Part shown: in pieces, positions 61,051 to 64,000 of the stretch
How positions within the stretch are numbered: the first letter of the stretch is position 1
How the letters are laid out: each line of letters opens with the position of its first letter
NCBI RefSeq assembly: GCF_041224415.1
Contig: NZ_JBGFFE010000016.1
Coordinates: forward strand, 1 to 64,000
Source: Clostridium_B lapidicellarium
GTDB taxonomy: Bacteria > Bacillota > Clostridia > Clostridiales > Clostridiaceae
Reading direction: 5' to 3'
Length of the DNA: 64,000 nucleotides
Made by a program: the position numbers and the translations under genes
The notes under the pieces: model-generated
Told to the model about the DNA's origin: nothing
What the model saw: only the letters and a program-made list of their open reading frames with translations
Database searches by the model: none

Positions 61051-62490
61051 TCAGGCCGGTACATTCTCCTTATCTTTTCCCACCAACAAGTTCGAATCTT
61101 TCCCTGACTTAGTTACTTCTTCAGGTGAAATATTGAGTTCCCGTGCCAGAATCTGAACTACTCTAGGGCCGCAAAAACCACCCTGGCATCTTCCCATTCC
61201 TGCCCTGGTCCTCTTTTTTACTCCATCTACACTTCTTGCTCCAAGCGGCCTCTTTATAGCATTTACTATTTCACCTTCAGTAACAGTTTCACACCTGCAT
61301 ATTATTCTGCCATATTTAGGATCTTCGGCAATGAGCTTTTTTCTCTCCTCATTGGTCATCTCTCTAAATTTAGGTATTCCCTTTCTTATAGGGTTGAACT
61401 CACTGTTTTTCCCGGGCTTTAATTTATCAATTATGATATCCCTGATAACAGCTGCTATGGCGGGTGAACTTGACAGTCCCGGAGATTCAATGCCTGCTGC
61501 ATTTATAAAGTTTTCAGCATCTTCAGCTTCACCAATCACGAAATCACCCGTACCATGAGCCCTCAGTCCTGAAAATGATGTTATAACCTGCCTCATAGGC
61601 AATTTTTTTACGCTGAGAGATGCTTTGGAAATTATAAAATTCAGACCTTTATCCGTAGTATTCAAATCTTCCTTATCATCTATGTCCTCCGCATCAGGAC
61701 CTATTAAAAGATTCCCATCCACTGTAGGGGTGACCAGAACTCCCTTGCCCAATTTAGTGGGCAGTTGAAATATGATCCTGGAAACGATATCTCCAACTGA
61801 TTTGTCAAAAAGACAATATTCACCTTTTCTTGGAATTATATTCAGTTTTTTATCACTTACCATATTATTTATCTCATCTGAAAATACCCCTGCTGCATTG
61901 ACCACAATTTTACTTTCCACATCACCCCTGTCAGTTTTTATCAAGTATCTTCCACTGTTTTTTACTATGGAAGTCACTCTGGTATTCAACTTAAACTTCA
62001 CTCCATTTGTAAATGCATTTTCCGCCAGTGCAATGGTCATCTCATAGGGACAGACTATTCCGCCGGTAGGGGCGTAAAGTGCAGCTTCCACATTGTCCGA
62101 CAGGTTAGGTTCCATTTTCTTTACTTTATCCTCATCCAGTATTTCAAGGCCTGGGACGCCATTTTCAATTCCCTGTTTTTTTAATTTTTCAAGATTTTCA
62201 ATCCCGCTCTTTTCAAAACAAACTACCAGCGAACCTATCCTTTTAAAAGGAAAATCCAGCTCCTCGGAAAGTTTATCGAACATCTTATTTCCTTCGGAAT
62301 TCAACCTGCCCTTCAAAGTACCCGGTTTGGCATCAAAGCCCGCATGAACTATGGCACTATTTGCTTTACTGGTTCCATTTCCTACATCAGGATCTTTTTC
62401 TATCACACATACATTAAGTCTATATTTACACAACTCTCTTGCTATGGAATTTCCAATAACTCCAGCCCCAATAATAGTTACATCAAACAT
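61051..62490 (-). CDS. GlpA-like FAD-dependent glycerol-3-phosphate dehydrogenase with [2Fe-2S] domain
   Basis: The 479-aa protein has an N-terminal DAO-type FAD domain (DVTIIGAGVIGNSIARELCKY, then KANSAIVHAGFDAKPGTLKGRLN) and a C-terminal BFD-like [2Fe-2S] region with Cys in RIICRCETVTEGEI and GMGRCQGGFCGPRV. This is the anaerobic GlpA form. Together with the FAD oxidoreductase and DUF1667 protein it likely oxidises glycerol-3-phosphate. An L-2-hydroxyglutarate oxidase-like role is an alternative. AAGGAGG precedes the ATG. No glpK or glycerol facilitator gene is visible here. Confidence 0.9.
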   Translation of the reverse strand: MFDVTIIGAGVIGNSIARELCKYRLNVCVIEKDPDVGNGTSKANSAIVHAGFDAKPGTLKGRLNSEGNKMFDKLSEELDFPFKRIGSLVVCFEKSGIENLEKLKKQGIENGVPGLEILDEDKVKKMEPNLSDNVEAALYAPTGGIVCPYEMTIALAENAFTNGVKFKLNTRVTSIVKNSGRYLIKTDRGDVESKIVVNAAGVFSDEINNMVSDKKLNIIPRKGEYCLFDKSVGDIVSRIIFQLPTKLGKGVLVTPTVDGNLLIGPDAEDIDDKEDLNTTDKGLNFIISKASLSVKKLPMRQVITSFSGLRAHGTGDFVIGEAEDAENFINAAGIESPGLSSSPAIAAVIRDIIIDKLKPGKNSEFNPIRKGIPKFREMTNEERKKLIAEDPKYGRIICRCETVTEGEIVNAIKRPLGARSVDGVKKRTRAGMGRCQGGFCGPRVVQILARELNISPEEVTKSGKDSNLLVGKDKENVPA

Positions 62491-62552
62491 AAGACAAATA
62501 CCTCCTTATAAAATAATTCTTAGATTCAAATCGGATAAATTCAGTCAAAAAG

Positions 62553-62605
62553 AAAAAAAGAGCTAACCTTAAGACACATATGTCTTAAAATTTGGCTCTC
62601 TTTTT
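62553..62605 (-). terminator. Terminator downstream of the formate/nitrite channel gene
   Basis: AAAAAGAGC pairs with GCTCTCTTTTT, with an inner TTAAGACA/TGTCTTAA stem. On the reverse strand it ends in GCTCTTTTTTTC. It lies between the FocA-like gene and the glp-like operon. Confidence 0.8.
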
Positions 62606-62681
62606 ACTCTGCCTTTTATTATATATTCTATTATACAGTTTTAGTTTATCATACAAATAACCAACATTCAATATCAATTTT

Positions 62682-63524
62682 TTACTTATAGGCTATATTT
62701 TTTTCTTTGGGGGATCTGTATTTATATGCCATAAAATAAGACATTGCCACCAATACAACTCCCCCCACTATATTTCCAAGAGTTACAGGTATTAAATTGT
62801 GTACGACTCCCATTCCATTTATTATCTTATCCTGGGACAGTCCCGAAGCCAGGACAAAGGACGGATTGGACTTTGCAAAGATTCCCGCCATTAAAAAATA
62901 CATATTGGCAACACAGTGTTCAAAACCGCAGGTTACAAAAGTCATTATGGGAAACCATATTATCACTATCTTGCTTACTATGTCCTTGGCTGCAAAAGCT
63001 CCCCACACTGCAAGACATACCAAGAAATTGCACATTATTCCACTGCAAAAAGCAGTCCAGAATGGCAGTGAGGCTTTCATAGAAGCCGCCTTTATGACGG
63101 TCCCTCCCAATTTTCCGCTGCTCAATCCAAAGACACCTGCTTCAAATACCAAAAAAGCTATCAGTACCGAACCTACAAAATTAAATACATAAACAACTGC
63201 CCAATTTTTAAGCATCGGTCCAATATTTATTTCCTTCCCTGCCAAAGGTACCGCCATAAGACAATTCCCCGTAAAGAGTTCAGCACCACATATAACCACC
63301 AATATAAGTCCCACCGGGAAAACGGCGCCTCCTGCAAATTTTGCAAGTCCAACATTGGTTATACTGTGGGATACAACTGCCGAAACAACTCCACCTACTG
63401 CAATAAACGCCCCTGCCAGCGTTCCAAGTATGGCTTCCTGCGAAAATCTCAAATTTGCCTTTGTACATCCGGCTCCTATTGCAGCATCACATATTTCACT
63501 GGGTTTTAACATATTGCTTTCCAT
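62682..63524 (-). CDS. Formate/nitrite transporter family protein (FocA/NirC)
   Basis: The 280-aa protein has six predicted membrane helices. Seen are LGTLAGAFIAVGG, TGNCLMAVPLAGKEI near residue 90, MCNFLVCLAVWGA near 165 with the pore histidine region FEHCVANMYFL near 205, and HNLIPVTLGNIVGGVVLVA near 245. FNT channels move formate, nitrite or hydrosulfide with or without protons. Substrate cannot be fixed from the sequence. AGGGGG precedes the ATG. Confidence 0.93.
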   Translation of the reverse strand: MESNMLKPSEICDAAIGAGCTKANLRFSQEAILGTLAGAFIAVGGVVSAVVSHSITNVGLAKFAGGAVFPVGLILVVICGAELFTGNCLMAVPLAGKEINIGPMLKNWAVVYVFNFVGSVLIAFLVFEAGVFGLSSGKLGGTVIKAASMKASLPFWTAFCSGIMCNFLVCLAVWGAFAAKDIVSKIVIIWFPIMTFVTCGFEHCVANMYFLMAGIFAKSNPSFVLASGLSQDKIINGMGVVHNLIPVTLGNIVGGVVLVAMSYFMAYKYRSPKEKNIAYK

Positions 63525-63539
63525 ATAACATTCCCCCTA

Positions 63540-64000
63540 TTACAAAAAAGCCAGTTTAATTACAGACCCAATAGCTACATCCCCAATTACCGCTAAATCC
63601 TCTGCCGTAAAATAAAAAAGCACATTCTTGTTAAAAAGTATTTGAGAAGATGGTGGAAATTCTTCATCACCTTCCCAGATTGCAAAAATTATATATATAT
63701 TATTTAAAAATTGGAATTTATAGGCAGCATCACCCATGTTTACCTTCTCCGCTCCCAATTTCTCAAATGCATTTCTGAATTTTTCAATATCACCGCCAAA
63801 TTTCCTGGATAAACGTAAAATACACCTCCCGTAGAAATTATTATAATATACATTTCCCCCGTTTATTTCCCTGTAGGTAATATATTTATCCGACGGCTTA
63901 ACACCCCTGCCGTGAATCAAATACCTCAAGATCAAGGTCTTAGGAGGATAGGACTCAATCTCCGTACCGTTTTTACTGTATACATCCCCGGAGGGATATT
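63540..64000 (-). CDS. DUF3786 domain-containing protein, partial
   Basis: The reverse-strand frame runs open from the stop at 63540 through 64000, so the gene continues past the window edge. The visible 153 residues contain RYLIHGRG, TYREINGGNVYYNNFYGR, LGAEKVNMGDAAYKF, IWEGDEEFPPSSQILF and FTAEDLAVIGDV, which match the DUF3786 pattern. A TTG at 63933-63935 is not needed as a start because the frame is open further upstream. It lies 15 bp upstream of the FNT channel gene on the same strand. Function unknown. Confidence 0.85.
   Translation of the reverse strand, partial: YPSGDVYSKNGTEIESYPPKTLILRYLIHGRGVKPSDKYITYREINGGNVYYNNFYGRCILRLSRKFGGDIEKFRNAFEKLGAEKVNMGDAAYKFQFLNNIYIIFAIWEGDEEFPPSSQILFNKNVLFYFTAEDLAVIGDVAIGSVIKLAFL

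Overview
The window looks like part of the chromosome of a low-GC, strictly anaerobic Clostridium (sensu stricto). The evidence is AT-rich intergenic DNA, strong GGAGG ribosome binding sites, CIRCE-controlled groESL, a Rex repressor next to a crt-bcd-etfB-etfA-hbd cluster, a fused NfnAB transhydrogenase, a group B-like [FeFe]-hydrogenase and pyruvate carboxylase. The set resembles butyrate/caproate-forming clostridia (C. kluyveri, C. tyrobutyricum, C. carboxidivorans and relatives), but the species cannot be fixed from the sequence alone. No prophage, CRISPR array or transposase gene was seen.

Layout. 1-230: tRNA-Gly (cut by the window edge) and tRNA-Pro. 326-3201: rph-rdgB-phosphoesterase operon, then a HypE/AIR-synthase-like gene. 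3278-7290: clostridial hypothetical genes, two small proteins (47 and 54 aa) and an orphan solute-binding protein. 7381-12187: yerC-pcrA-ligA repair block. 12521-18464: pseudouridine synthase, lytic transglycosylase, a large Y_Y_Y-repeat protein, a DUF188 protein and pgi. 18641-21643: EamA transporter, small genes, and a probably acquired flavin reductase/HxlR pair sharing an operator-like motif. 21717-24976: guaB-guaA behind a guanine riboswitch and terminator. 25158-27276: groES-groEL with CIRCE. 27472-31371: DedA-like membrane protein, hydrogenase and Ogg glycosylase. 31377-39475: nfnAB, the crotonyl-CoA/butyryl-CoA cluster and rex. 39667-41916: ABC-F ATPase and thiamine-binding-like protein. 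41933-48465: LytSR-type two-component system divergent from two tandem cstA carbon-starvation/pyruvate transporters, both preceded by direct repeats of 21-bp period. 48523-55930: M16C peptidase, patatin-like lipase and pyruvate carboxylase. 56306-56663: five tandem copies of a GC-rich 73-bp repeat right behind tsaD. 57894-59188: RusA-like protein with a zinc ribbon, and a DUF1836 protein. 59308-62490: glycerol-3-phosphate-dehydrogenase-like operon. 62682-64000: formate/nitrite channel and a DUF3786 gene cut by the window edge.

How the genes fit together. Much of the window concerns redox balance and C3/C4 carbon flow: the Rex-linked crotonyl-CoA reduction cluster (electron-bifurcating Bcd/Etf), NfnAB (NADH/ferredoxin/NADPH exchange), hydrogenase, pyruvate carboxylase, putative pyruvate uptake (CstA with LytSR) and a formate/nitrite channel. 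No thiolase is present here, so that step must be encoded elsewhere. The features most worth a second look are the 73-bp tandem repeat array, the 21-bp-period repeats before both cstA genes, and the RusA-like protein that has a zinc ribbon and lacks one expected acidic residue.
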